Source: an uncultured Achromobacter sp. (GTDB lineage: Bacteria; Pseudomonadota; Gammaproteobacteria; Burkholderiales; Burkholderiaceae_B). From it: a stretch of 22,208 nucleotides of DNA. The stretch spans positions 1 to 22,208 of the forward strand of contig CAJYKY010000046.1 in NCBI GenBank assembly GCA_913775005.1, read 5' to 3'. The notes under the pieces were generated by a model. The model ran no database searches. It was not told where the DNA came from and saw nothing but the letters and a program-made list of their open reading frames with translations. The first letter of the stretch is position 1. The number at the start of each line of letters is the position of its first letter. This document shows, one piece after another, positions 1 to 6,857 of the stretch. A program made the translations under genes and the position numbers.

Positions 1-45
1 CAGCCGCTCTGCGTCTTCCACCGTTGCTACCCCTAGTGCATGCAT
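1..45 (-). CDS. 5' end of an unidentified gene, cut by the window edge
   Basis: Reading leftward, an ATG at 45 opens a frame that stays open to the window edge (15 codons, MHALGVATVEDAERL). It is preceded 7 nt upstream by AAGGTG, a good Shine-Dalgarno match. The gene would follow the Bug receptor gene on the same strand after about 190 bp, so it could be in the same transcript. Too little is visible to name a family. It is listed because the start and ribosome binding site agree. Confidence 0.4.
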   Translation of the reverse strand, partial: MHALGVATVEDAERL

Positions 46-238
46 GCTCGTTCACCTTGTGGCTGACGCGTTGCGTGGAACTGCGGGCGAGCAGCGCGAC
101 GAACCGTGGTGTCCAGGCGTGCTCTCAGGGTTTATCCGAGTCTAGACACCTTGCCGTGAATTTGCAGCCTTGTGCGTGCAGTAGTTTCCCTAGGTTGTGA
201 CGGGGCGCCGCAAGTCCAAGCACGCGCCCCTGCGGACG

Positions 239-1246
239 TCAGTCCAGCGAGACGCCGGCGGTCTTCACCATGTTGGCCCAGTACACCGTGTCTTCTTGCA
301 GACGCGTTTTGAAGGCATCGGGCTGGCTGCCCACCGGCCAGCTGCCGCCACTGTTGATCTTGGCGATCACGTTGGGCGACTTCATGGCCTGGCTGACGGC
401 TTGCGCCAGATACGCCACGCGTTCGGGCGGCGTGCCGGCGGGCGCGAACAACCCATACCAGTCGTCCGCAGTGATGCCGTCCAGGCCGCTCTGCTTCAAC
501 GTAGGCGCCCCCTTGAAAATGCCGATGCTGTTTTCGTGGCTCAACGCCAGAATGCGCAGCTTGCCAGCTGCCACCATGGGTTCTGCCGATGCCGGCGACG
601 TGATCAGCATGTCGACGGTGCCACCCATCAAGTCGGTAATCGCGGGCGCCGCGCCGCGATATGGCACATGCACCAGGTTCACATTGGCCTTCTTGGACAC
701 CAGCGCGCCCATCAGATGGCTCATGGTGCCGTTGCCCGGCGTGGCGTACGTGATGACGCCCGGCTGCTTGCGCGCGGCATCAAGATAGTCGGCCAGCGTC
801 TTGTACGGGCTTTCGCTGCGCGCCACCAGCACCAGCGGGGCCGACGTGATCTGCGAGATCGGCGTGAAATCCTTGACCGGGTCAAAGCCCACGTTCTTGT
901 ACAGCCTGGGGTTGACGGCCATCACGCTTGTCTGCGACATCACCAGCGTGTAGCCGTCCGGCTTGGCGCGCGATACCTGCGCGGTGCCCACGTTGCCGCC
1001 CGCCCCCGAACGGTTCTCGACCACGACGCTTTGGCCGGTGATGGCGCCAAGCTCCTGCGCGATCAAACGCGCCACGTTGTCGTTGCCGCCCCCGGGCGGG
1101 AACGGCGAGACGACGGTGATGGCCTGCTTGGGATAGTCGGTGGGCGCTTGCAGGGCTGGCGTTTGCGCCAGCGCGCTAGCGCTCCACATCAAACCGGCAA
1201 GCGCCAGAGCGGCCGCGCCGCGAGTGTGCAATGCATGGTGCTTCAT
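239..1246 (-). CDS. Bug-family (tripartite tricarboxylate type) periplasmic solute-binding protein
   Basis: This 335-residue protein is a periplasmic receptor of the Bug/TctC family, which binds small carboxylates and related solutes. It opens with a Sec signal peptide: basic MKHH, a hydrophobic Ala/Leu stretch and a likely cut after ALA-27. The mature part has the family signature YPKQAITVVSPFPPGGGND near residues 38-55, which forms part of the ligand-binding loops. The start at 1246 was chosen because AAGGGGAAG lies just upstream and the signal peptide begins there; a longer open frame to 1321 would put 25 non-signal residues in front. No TctA/TctB membrane genes adjoin it, which is common because Bug receptors are highly duplicated and often stand alone in Bordetella and relatives. 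The ligand cannot be read from the sequence. It is separated by 210 bp from the sulfur operon upstream, so shared function is not assured. Confidence 0.9.
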   Translation of the reverse strand: MKHHALHTRGAAALALAGLMWSASALAQTPALQAPTDYPKQAITVVSPFPPGGGNDNVARLIAQELGAITGQSVVVENRSGAGGNVGTAQVSRAKPDGYTLVMSQTSVMAVNPRLYKNVGFDPVKDFTPISQITSAPLVLVARSESPYKTLADYLDAARKQPGVITYATPGNGTMSHLMGALVSKKANVNLVHVPYRGAAPAITDLMGGTVDMLITSPASAEPMVAAGKLRILALSHENSIGIFKGAPTLKQSGLDGITADDWYGLFAPAGTPPERVAYLAQAVSQAMKSPNVIAKINSGGSWPVGSQPDAFKTRLQEDTVYWANMVKTAGVSLD

Positions 1247-1320
1247 GTGAACTTCCCCTTGTGTTGGCGGCCGGATACTCGGCCGTCCTTTGCATTCCGG
1301 TTCGCCATGAACCGTCCGCA

Positions 1321-1343
1321 CCCCGGCGGCGATGCCGCCGGGG
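1321..1343. repeat. Strong GC hairpin between the sulfur operon and the Bug gene
   Basis: CCCCGGCGGC and GCCGCCGGGG are perfect complements (10-bp stem) around a GAT loop. The hairpin lies between the rhodanese gene stop (1457) and the Bug receptor start (1246). No T run follows it on either strand, so it is not a standard intrinsic terminator. It may still pause polymerase or protect a 3' end. Confidence 0.6.
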
Positions 1344-1456
1344 CGTATTGATCGGGTTGATGCGTCGGTGGCGCTGCGCGGTCTCTGCGGACCGTTGCGC
1401 CTATGGTTTATCGCCGGCTTGTCTGCGTGACACGTGCACGGCTCGCGCAGGCTGCG

Positions 1457-3055
1457 TCAGCCTGCCGCGAATCGGTATCCCGCCAGCTCGCGCTCGTCGA
1501 TCTGCTTGACCAGGTTGGTCTCCCAGGCCAGGTATTGACGCGCAGCCGCCTTGTTGCCGTCGTGGCGGTCGTGCACGAAGAAGAGGTAATCAATGCATTC
1601 GCTGTCGGCCGGCACATCGGGCGTGGCTTCGATCGCGATGCCCGCTTGCGCCCAGCTGCCCGGCTCGCCCGTATTCACGCAGATGTCCTGCACACCCATG
1701 CGGCGCAGGTCTTCGGCAGCCCACGCAGCCAGCGCGGCGTCTTCCGCCAGCAGCACCACGGCGCGCTGCGGATCCAGCGCCAGCCGGTCCAGGCGCGGGC
1801 GAATCGACCATACGGCGCCCGCGATATGCCCGGCGCGGTAGCGCATGCCCGGTCGGATATCCACAGCCTGCGCCCCCAGCTGCAACGCGGCGGCCAGCGC
1901 GGCGTCGCCCAACTCGGAGATGCCGGGCGGCTGCACGCGCAGCGCGTCAACGTGCAAGGATGCGTCGACGCCCTCTTTCAGCACGCTTGCGTCCCAGCCC
2001 ATCTGCGCGAGCCAGCTGGCCACGACCGGTGCGCGCACGCCTTCAGCGTCGAACACAACAATGCGCGCGCCGCGCACGGCCAGGTATTGGTCGGTGGCTT
2101 GCACCAGCTGGCCGCCGGGCGTGTGTTGCGCGCCGGGCAACGAGCCTTGTGCGAACTCTTCGGCGCTGCGCACATCGCACAGAAAGGTGCTGCGCGTCGT
2201 GTCCTGCAACCATTCCTGGACAGTCGCGGCGGGCACGGTCTTCACGCCATAGCGCTCGGCCAATTGCGCCGAGCGCGCGGCCAGGGCCGGCACATCTTCA
2301 AGCGCAACGCCGTCGTCATAGCGGCGGCGCGCGCCATGCTCAAGCTGCAAGTCTTCGAGATACCAGCCCTGCGTGCCGTTCTCCAGCGCAAACACCGGGT
2401 TGGGTACACCCAGGTTGATCAGCGTCTGCGCGCCGATGATGCTGCGCGTGCGGCCTGCGCAATTGATAACGATAGTGGTGGCGGGATCTTTCGCCAGCGT
2501 GTGGGCGCGCAGTGCAAGTTCGCCGTTCGGGCAGCAGATGCCGCCGGGGATACTCATCTTTTGGTATTCGGCAAACGGCCGGCCGTCCAGCACGATCAGA
2601 TCGTCGCCGCGCCGCTGGCGCTCGGCCAGTTCACGGGCGCCGATGCGAGGGGTGTGGAAAACTTCTTCGGCCAGTTCACCGAAGGTTTTGCTGGGCACGT
2701 TCACGCCGGCAAAGACGGCATAGCCGTCCCGCTGCCATTGCGCGATGCCGCCAGCCAGGCGGTAGACGTTCCGGTAGCCCAGCGCGGCCAATGCGCGCGC
2801 TGCGCGGGCGGCCGTGTCGTCATCGCCGCCGTCGTCCACCACCACCACGCGTACCTCGCGGCGCGGCGCCAGGCGCACGATGTCGACCTCAAGCCGGCTG
2901 TAGGGCACGGGCGCGGCGTAGAACAAATGGGACTCGCCGTACTGGCCGTGTTCGCGCACATCCAGCAAGGCGATCTCGCTGCCGTCGTGCAGCCATTGCT
3001 TCAACGTGTGGCTGTCGATATCTGCGTAAGGGGAAGCGGAGGTCGGTTGCATCAT
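1457..3055 (-). CDS. Protein of four rhodanese domains, one with a catalytic cysteine
   Basis: The 532-residue product is four rhodanese-like (sulfurtransferase) modules in a row, at roughly residues 8-105, 130-235, 265-365 and 375-470, with a short C-terminal tail. Rhodaneses move sulfane sulfur through a persulfide on a cysteine in a C-x4-R loop. Only module 2 has such a loop (CAGRTR, Cys199). Modules 1, 3 and 4 show VVDDGGD, VFDAEGVR and LLAEDAAL there, so they look non-catalytic and may bind substrate or give structure. No signal peptide or membrane segment is seen, so the protein is probably cytoplasmic. The ATG at 3055 begins 5 nt after the stop of the MetC-like gene, so translation is probably coupled. 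An in-frame TTG at 3064 overlaps that stop, and an ATG at 3052 is also possible. It is the last gene of the dioxygenase-lyase-rhodanese operon, which suggests it receives sulfur released by those enzymes; that role is inference. Confidence 0.9.
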   Translation of the reverse strand: MMQPTSASPYADIDSHTLKQWLHDGSEIALLDVREHGQYGESHLFYAAPVPYSRLEVDIVRLAPRREVRVVVVDDGGDDDTAARAARALAALGYRNVYRLAGGIAQWQRDGYAVFAGVNVPSKTFGELAEEVFHTPRIGARELAERQRRGDDLIVLDGRPFAEYQKMSIPGGICCPNGELALRAHTLAKDPATTIVINCAGRTRSIIGAQTLINLGVPNPVFALENGTQGWYLEDLQLEHGARRRYDDGVALEDVPALAARSAQLAERYGVKTVPAATVQEWLQDTTRSTFLCDVRSAEEFAQGSLPGAQHTPGGQLVQATDQYLAVRGARIVVFDAEGVRAPVVASWLAQMGWDASVLKEGVDASLHVDALRVQPPGISELGDAALAAALQLGAQAVDIRPGMRYRAGHIAGAVWSIRPRLDRLALDPQRAVVLLAEDAALAAWAAEDLRRMGVQDICVNTGEPGSWAQAGIAIEATPDVPADSECIDYLFFVHDRHDGNKAAARQYLAWETNLVKQIDERELAGYRFAAG

Positions 3056-3060
3056 GGATA

Positions 3061-4242
3061 TCAAATAGGTCGAACGATTGAGGTCATTGCGGACAGCGCG
3101 TGTTCAAGATCGGCAATCAGGTCTTCAGCGGCTTCCAGGCCCACGTGCAGTCGCAACATGGGTCCGCGAGGTGTCGGGTCGGGCAAGGCGCGCGAACCCA
3201 GTTGCACCGGAATCACCAGGCTTTCGAAGCCGCCCCACGATGCGCCGATGCCAAACAGCTGAAGGCTGTCCATCAGCACATCGGCGTCGGCCGCCGTAAA
3301 AGTCGAGGCAAGTTCGATCGTGAGCAAGCCATTGGCGCCGGAACAATCGCGTTGCCACACCGCGTGCGACGGGTCGCCGGGCAAGGCCGGACACAGCACG
3401 CGGACGACTTCGGCGCGCCGCTGCAAGAATTCAGCCACCTGCATGGCGTTGCGGGCGTGCTGCACCATGCGCAGCGGCAGCGACCGCAGGCCGCGCAGCA
3501 CCAGAAAGGCGTCGTCGGCGCCAACGGTCTGGCCAAAATCAATGGTGGCGCGTTCCAGGGGACGCCAGGCGCGCGTGTTGGTCACCACGGCGCCCATCAT
3601 CACGTCGGCGTGTCCGCCCAGGTATTTGGTGGCCGCAAGAATGGAAATATCGGCGCCCAGCGTGAGCGGTTTGTATAACAAGCCCGACGCCCACGTGTTA
3701 TCCACAGCCAGCCAGCAGCCGTGTTTTTTCGCAGCTGTGGATAAGTCGGAAAGGTCCGGCATCTCGTACGTCAACGAGCCGGGCGCCTCGGCGTAGATCA
3801 TCCGCGTGTTGGGCCGGATAAGCGCTTCGATACCCACGCCGTCAGGCCGGTAGAACGTGTGTTCGATGCCCAGACGCGTCAGGTGTTCGGTGCAGAAACG
3901 GCGCACCGGATCGTAGACCGCATCGGTGATCAGCACGTGGTCGCCCGAACGCAGATACGCCAGCAGAACGGTGACGATGGCTGCCTGGCCCGTGGGATAC
4001 AGCGCCGCGCGAAAGCCCTGTTCCAGCTCCACCAAGGCATCTTCCAATGCGTGCGTGCTGTCGGTGCCGCGCGCGCCGTAGGACGGCAGCCGCTCTTCTT
4101 CACGGCGAGCGCGCGTATCGCGCCACGCCGCCACGCTGTCAAAGACGTACGTGCTGGCGCGCGTGACGGGCGTGTTGACCCATCCTTGATGTGGCCGCCC
4201 TGCGCGCAGCAGGCGCGTGGTGGGCTGATAGGGCTTGCTCAT
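3061..4242 (-). CDS. metC: Cystathionine beta-lyase/Cys-Met metabolism PLP enzyme
   Basis: This 393-residue enzyme belongs to the fold-type I PLP family of Cys/Met metabolism. Visible landmarks are YPTGQAA (cofactor phosphate binding, about residue 87), DAVYDPVR (Tyr110), AVDNTWAS with the Asp that holds the pyridine nitrogen (Asp181), and AATKYLGGHADVMMG with the PLP-binding Lys206. SWGGFESL near residue 338 is typical of MetC-type beta-lyases. Family members cleave cystathionine or cysteine conjugates to a thiol, pyruvate and ammonia; the exact substrate is open. The start at 4242 lies 2 nt after the stop of the dioxygenase-like gene and lacks a strong ribosome site, which points to coupled translation. 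A longer frame to 4284 would overlap that gene. Because a dioxygenase and a rhodanese flank it, breakdown of a sulfur compound seems more likely than methionine biosynthesis. Two exact DnaA boxes lie in the gene. Confidence 0.88.
   Translation of the reverse strand: MSKPYQPTTRLLRAGRPHQGWVNTPVTRASTYVFDSVAAWRDTRARREEERLPSYGARGTDSTHALEDALVELEQGFRAALYPTGQAAIVTVLLAYLRSGDHVLITDAVYDPVRRFCTEHLTRLGIEHTFYRPDGVGIEALIRPNTRMIYAEAPGSLTYEMPDLSDLSTAAKKHGCWLAVDNTWASGLLYKPLTLGADISILAATKYLGGHADVMMGAVVTNTRAWRPLERATIDFGQTVGADDAFLVLRGLRSLPLRMVQHARNAMQVAEFLQRRAEVVRVLCPALPGDPSHAVWQRDCSGANGLLTIELASTFTAADADVLMDSLQLFGIGASWGGFESLVIPVQLGSRALPDPTPRGPMLRLHVGLEAAEDLIADLEHALSAMTSIVRPI
3698..3744. promoter_or_regulatory. Inverted pair of exact DnaA boxes inside metC
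   Basis: TTATCCACA at 3698-3706 and its complement TGTGGATAA at 3736-3744 match the E. coli R1-type DnaA box exactly and face each other, with 29 bp between them. The first overlaps codons for the conserved Ala-Val-Asp-Asn of the PLP enzyme, so protein constraint may explain part of it. No binding is proven. Confidence 0.4.
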
Positions 4243-4244
4243 GA

Positions 4245-4832
4245 TCAGCGGCGGGTCTGCACGCCGATCGGCATGATCTTGCACGTGCCGGCTTCCAGAT
4301 CGAAGCCCAGCCGCTCGTTCAGCGTTTCCAGCGCGCGGCCATACATATGCAGGTGGCGGATGACGCTATCGCCCTGGATTTCGACGGCGTGGATGTCGTC
4401 GGGCATCAGCGCAATACCGGAACCCGGGCCCACCACGACCGTGCCGGTCTTTTCCAGACGGCCCACACCGGGCACCGAGCCATCGTCCAGCCGGTTGTAG
4501 ACGTAGTTGTATTCAACGCCTTCGACCGCTGCGATACAGGCCCACGTCGTGTGGTTGTGCGGCACGATCTTGTTGCCGGGTCGCATGACGTTCAGATACA
4601 GCGCATAGCTCTTGTCGTCGTCTTCAGCGATCAGGTAGCGCGCCTGGCGCACGCCGTCTTCCGGCGGTGCATAGCGCTCACCCGTCCACCAATCGGTATG
4701 CGCGGCCAGGCCCACGAGTTCCTTCAAGACGTCATCCAGGCTGTCGCGGTTCAGCCCCTTATTTCCTACAGTTTTTTTAATATTTCCGATGGCGCTTTCG
4801 ATGCCGGCCTGATGAGGATGTGCGGTGCTCAC
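4245..4832 (-). CDS. Cysteine dioxygenase-type (thiol dioxygenase) cupin
   Basis: The 195-residue product is a cupin of the cysteine dioxygenase family, non-heme iron enzymes that oxidise a thiol to a sulfinate with O2. The iron-binding triad is visible as PHNH (His92, His94) and His148 in PDDIHAVE. Cys99 lies five residues after His94 and Tyr164 sits in LHMYGRA, matching the spacing of the Cys-Tyr cross-link pair of mammalian cysteine dioxygenase. Arg65 is placed like the Arg that holds the cysteine carboxylate. The start is GTG at 4832, preceded by AGAGGGA 8 nt upstream; a longer open frame to 5006 would run across the control region into lysR and was rejected. It is the first gene of the operon continuing to the MetC-like lyase and the tetra-rhodanese protein, and diverges from a LysR gene. 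Cysteine is the simplest substrate, but 3-mercaptopropionate or another thiol is possible. Confidence 0.85.
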   Translation of the reverse strand: MSTAHPHQAGIESAIGNIKKTVGNKGLNRDSLDDVLKELVGLAAHTDWWTGERYAPPEDGVRQARYLIAEDDDKSYALYLNVMRPGNKIVPHNHTTWACIAAVEGVEYNYVYNRLDDGSVPGVGRLEKTGTVVVGPGSGIALMPDDIHAVEIQGDSVIRHLHMYGRALETLNERLGFDLEAGTCKIMPIGVQTRR

Positions 4833-4869
4833 GTTGGATATCCCTCTTGATTCATGCGTTATTTCATTT

Positions 4870-4898
4870 ACTGTATTCCTCGATCCGGGCGCCAACAA
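4870..4898 (-). promoter_or_regulatory. Candidate promoter of the dioxygenase operon
   Basis: On the minus strand TTGTTG (4898-4893) and TACAGT (4875-4870) are 17 bp apart, a modest sigma70 match (3/6 and 4/6) with start near 4863. Weak boxes fit a promoter that needs an activator, and LysR-type sites lie just upstream. Confidence 0.45.
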
Positions 4899-4934
4899 TT
4901 TAAATTGCCTTAACATCCCATTAGCACTGCTAAT
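4896..4934. promoter_or_regulatory. Likely LysR operator: two palindromes between divergent genes
   Basis: ATTAGC-ACT-GCTAAT (4920-4934) is a perfect inverted repeat containing a T-N11-A core, the usual LysR recognition motif. Its centre is about 64 bp upstream of the predicted operon start. CAATTTAAATTG (4896-4907), a perfect 12-bp palindrome, is centred near -38, overlapping the -35. This is the classic layout of a recognition site plus an activation site for a LysR activator. The first repeat also lies inside the lysR promoter, so self-repression is expected. Confidence 0.55.
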
Positions 4935-4939
4935 ATATT
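4910..4939 (+). promoter_or_regulatory. Candidate lysR promoter
   Basis: TTAACA (4910-4915) and TATATT (4934-4939) are each a 5/6 match to sigma70 boxes, 18 bp apart. Transcription would start near 4946, giving a leader of about 27 nt before the lysR ATG. The ATTAGC/GCTAAT repeat fills the spacer, so bound LysR would block it. Confidence 0.5.
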
Positions 4940-4972
4940 CAACCGTTTTAGGACCCTCTCTCGGGGCATTGC

Positions 4973-5845
4973 ATGCGTAATCTGGATCTGGACCTGCTTC
5001 GCACACTGACGGCCATCGCCCGGCACGACACCTTTTCCGAAGCCGCCAACCGCCTGCACAAAACGCAGTCGGCCATCACGCAGCAGATGCAGCGGCTGGA
5101 ATCCACCATTGGCCTGCCGCTGTTCGAAAAGCAGGGGCGCAACAAGGTGTTGTCATCGCATGGGCGCCGGCTGGTGGAATACGCGCGGCACATGCTGGCG
5201 ATCAATGACGAAGCGCTGCGGGCGCTACAGGATGGTCAGCTGGAAGGTGACTTGCGGCTGGGCGCACCGCTGGACGTCGCAGACACGATTCTGCCCACGC
5301 TGCTGACGCACATCGCCCGTTCCGCCCCGCGAGTGAAGTTGGAGATCCGCGTGGATCGCAGCCCCTTTCTGATGGACGCCTTGCGCGCCGGCGAGATCGA
5401 CCTGACTATCTCCACGCGCTTTGATCAGGATTTTGAGGGCGTGGCGCTGCGTACGTCGCCCACGGTGTGGCTGGCGTCGGCCGATTATGTGCATGACATG
5501 CACGCACCGGTGCCGCTGGTGCTGGCCGATGAGCCCAGCATCTTCCGGCGCCTGGCATTGAATGCGCTGGAGCAGGCGCGCGTGCGCTGGCATACCAATT
5601 ACGTCGCGCCGAATCTGGTGGGCATCAAAGCCGCGCTACGCGCCGGCCTGGGCGTGACGGCCCGCAGCGTGGAACTGCTGGGGCCGGAAATGCGGGTGCT
5701 GGGGGAAAAGGAAGGACTGCCGCCCCTGCCGGACGTCACGTACTTCCTGTGGATAAGGCGCGACCTGATCAATCCGCTGACGCGGCAGGTCTATGACATG
5801 CTGCGAACCAACCTGGGGTTGGCGCAGCAAGGCGACGCGGGCTGA
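4973..5845 (+). CDS. LysR-family transcriptional regulator of the divergent sulfur operon
   Basis: This 290-residue protein has the standard LysR layout: an N-terminal winged helix-turn-helix (about residues 5-62, with FSEAANRLHKTQSAITQQM and the turn LESTIGLPLFEK) and a periplasmic-binding-protein-like effector domain from about residue 88 to 285. Its length is normal for the family. The ATG at 4973 begins directly at the conserved MRNLDLDLLRTL segment and has only a weak GGGGC upstream. The gene diverges from the dioxygenase operon, with operator-like palindromes between them, so it most likely controls that operon and itself. The effector is probably a sulfur metabolite, but this is inference. 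It converges on the asparaginase gene with only 10 bp between stop codons and no clear terminator. The codons for Leu-Trp-Ile-Arg near the end contain an exact DnaA box. Confidence 0.92.
   Translation: MRNLDLDLLRTLTAIARHDTFSEAANRLHKTQSAITQQMQRLESTIGLPLFEKQGRNKVLSSHGRRLVEYARHMLAINDEALRALQDGQLEGDLRLGAPLDVADTILPTLLTHIARSAPRVKLEIRVDRSPFLMDALRAGEIDLTISTRFDQDFEGVALRTSPTVWLASADYVHDMHAPVPLVLADEPSIFRRLALNALEQARVRWHTNYVAPNLVGIKAALRAGLGVTARSVELLGPEMRVLGEKEGLPPLPDVTYFLWIRRDLINPLTRQVYDMLRTNLGLAQQGDAG
5748..5756 (-). promoter_or_regulatory. Exact DnaA box inside lysR
   Basis: TGTGGATAA on the plus strand is the complement of TTATCCACA. It is one of five exact DnaA boxes in coding sequence on this side of the origin. 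Function is unproven. Confidence 0.35.
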
Positions 5846-5855
5846 ATGACCGCTT

Positions 5856-6857
5856 TCAATAACGGTCGAACAGCGCCTGCACCGCCGCCGCGTCGCGGGT
5901 AACGGACAAGGCCAGCATCAGCAGGATGCGCGCCTTTTGCGGGTTCAGGTCCCGTGCCGCCACAAAACCCAGCGCGCCATCATCAAGCTCGACATCACGC
6001 GCCACAAAGCCGCTGCCCGTGCGGCTGGAGCGCACCACGGTCACGCCGGCGTCCGCCGCGCGGCTCAGCGCCGCAATGGCCAGATCGGTAGCGTTGCCAT
6101 CGCCAACGCCTGCCAACACAATGCCCTGGGCCGTGTCCGCCACGAAGTCGATCACGTCGCCTTGCAGGTCAGCGTGAGCGTAGATGATGTCTACGCGCGG
6201 CCAACTGGCCTTTTCCAATAATGCGAGTGAAAACTCGCTTTGTGTCGTGTGCGTGGTGGTGTTGCGCGAATAGAAATACGGCGTGCCGCCATGCATGACT
6301 CCGGCGCGGCCACGATTGGGCGATGCGAAGGCGCACAGGCCCGCGCTTGCGATCTTCTGGATTTCACGCGCGTAATGCACGTCTTCGTTCATGACGACGA
6401 GCGGCCCGCGGCCGCGCGCGTCGGGGTGCCGTGCAAGCGCCACCGCGTTATACAGATTCGCCGGTCCTTCGGCGCCCAGCGCGGTGGCCGGGCGCATCGC
6501 GCCCACCAGAACGATGGGTTTGTCGTGCTGAATCAACAGGCTCAGGAAATACGCGGTTTCTTCAAGCGTGTCGGTGCCATGCGTGATAACGATGCCGGCC
6601 ACCGAGGCGTCCTGGCACAAGGCATCCACACGTTCGGCCAACGCGCGCCAGACCGCATGCGTCATGTTCTGGCTGCCGACGTTGGCAACCTGCTCGGCGC
6701 GGATGTCCGCAATGCCGGCCAGCTGCGGCACGGCGGCCAGCAAATCGTTCACCGAGAACGTGCCGGCCTTGTACCCCGCGGACGTGGCGTCCGCCTGCGC
6801 GCCTGCGATGGTGCCGCCCGTGGCCAGCACCGCGACGACCGGCAATGCGTCAGGCAT
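5856..6857 (-). CDS. L-asparaginase (bacterial type, no signal peptide)
   Basis: This 333-residue enzyme hydrolyses asparagine (possibly also glutamine) to the acid and ammonia. Both asparaginase signatures are present: VLATGGTIAG with the nucleophile Thr16, and VITHGTDTLEET with Thr95 and Asp96. Ser62 and Lys168 (in AREIQK) match the remaining active-site positions of E. coli AnsB. The sequence resembles type II enzymes, which are usually periplasmic, yet no signal peptide precedes the catalytic domain, so this copy is probably cytoplasmic. The ATG at 6857 has GGAG upstream and overlaps the end of parB by 8 bp, so the gene is likely co-translated as the last member of the mnmG-rsmG-parA-GNAT-parB series. 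No link between asparagine breakdown and chromosome partition is known to me; the pairing may be simple read-through. Confidence 0.9.
   Translation of the reverse strand: MPDALPVVAVLATGGTIAGAQADATSAGYKAGTFSVNDLLAAVPQLAGIADIRAEQVANVGSQNMTHAVWRALAERVDALCQDASVAGIVITHGTDTLEETAYFLSLLIQHDKPIVLVGAMRPATALGAEGPANLYNAVALARHPDARGRGPLVVMNEDVHYAREIQKIASAGLCAFASPNRGRAGVMHGGTPYFYSRNTTTHTTQSEFSLALLEKASWPRVDIIYAHADLQGDVIDFVADTAQGIVLAGVGDGNATDLAIAALSRAADAGVTVVRSSRTGSGFVARDVELDDGALGFVAARDLNPQKARILLMLALSVTRDAAAVQALFDRY

Noticed and set aside
1430..1445. CACGTG near the rhodanese 3' end, also at 3144, 3694, 3933 and 4276
   Set aside because: Only the 6-bp core is present, without TGTTY/RAACA arms.
3062..3064. 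TTG start for the rhodanese gene, overlapping the metC stop
   Set aside because: Possible, but ATG codons 9 and 12 nt further on are more usual; kept as an alternative only.
1403..3262. Long plus-strand open frame opposite the rhodanese gene
   Set aside because: Antisense shadow of a high-GC gene; composition is His/Arg/Gln/Ala-rich with no domain, while the minus strand encodes clear rhodanese modules.
4833..5006. N-terminal extension of the dioxygenase-like protein
   Set aside because: It would cover the divergent promoters and overlap lysR; the GTG at 4832 has a strong ribosome site and gives the family length.
5848..5867. GACCG...CGGTC between lysR and the asparaginase as a terminator
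   Set aside because: The stem is only 5 bp with a 10-nt loop and no T run.
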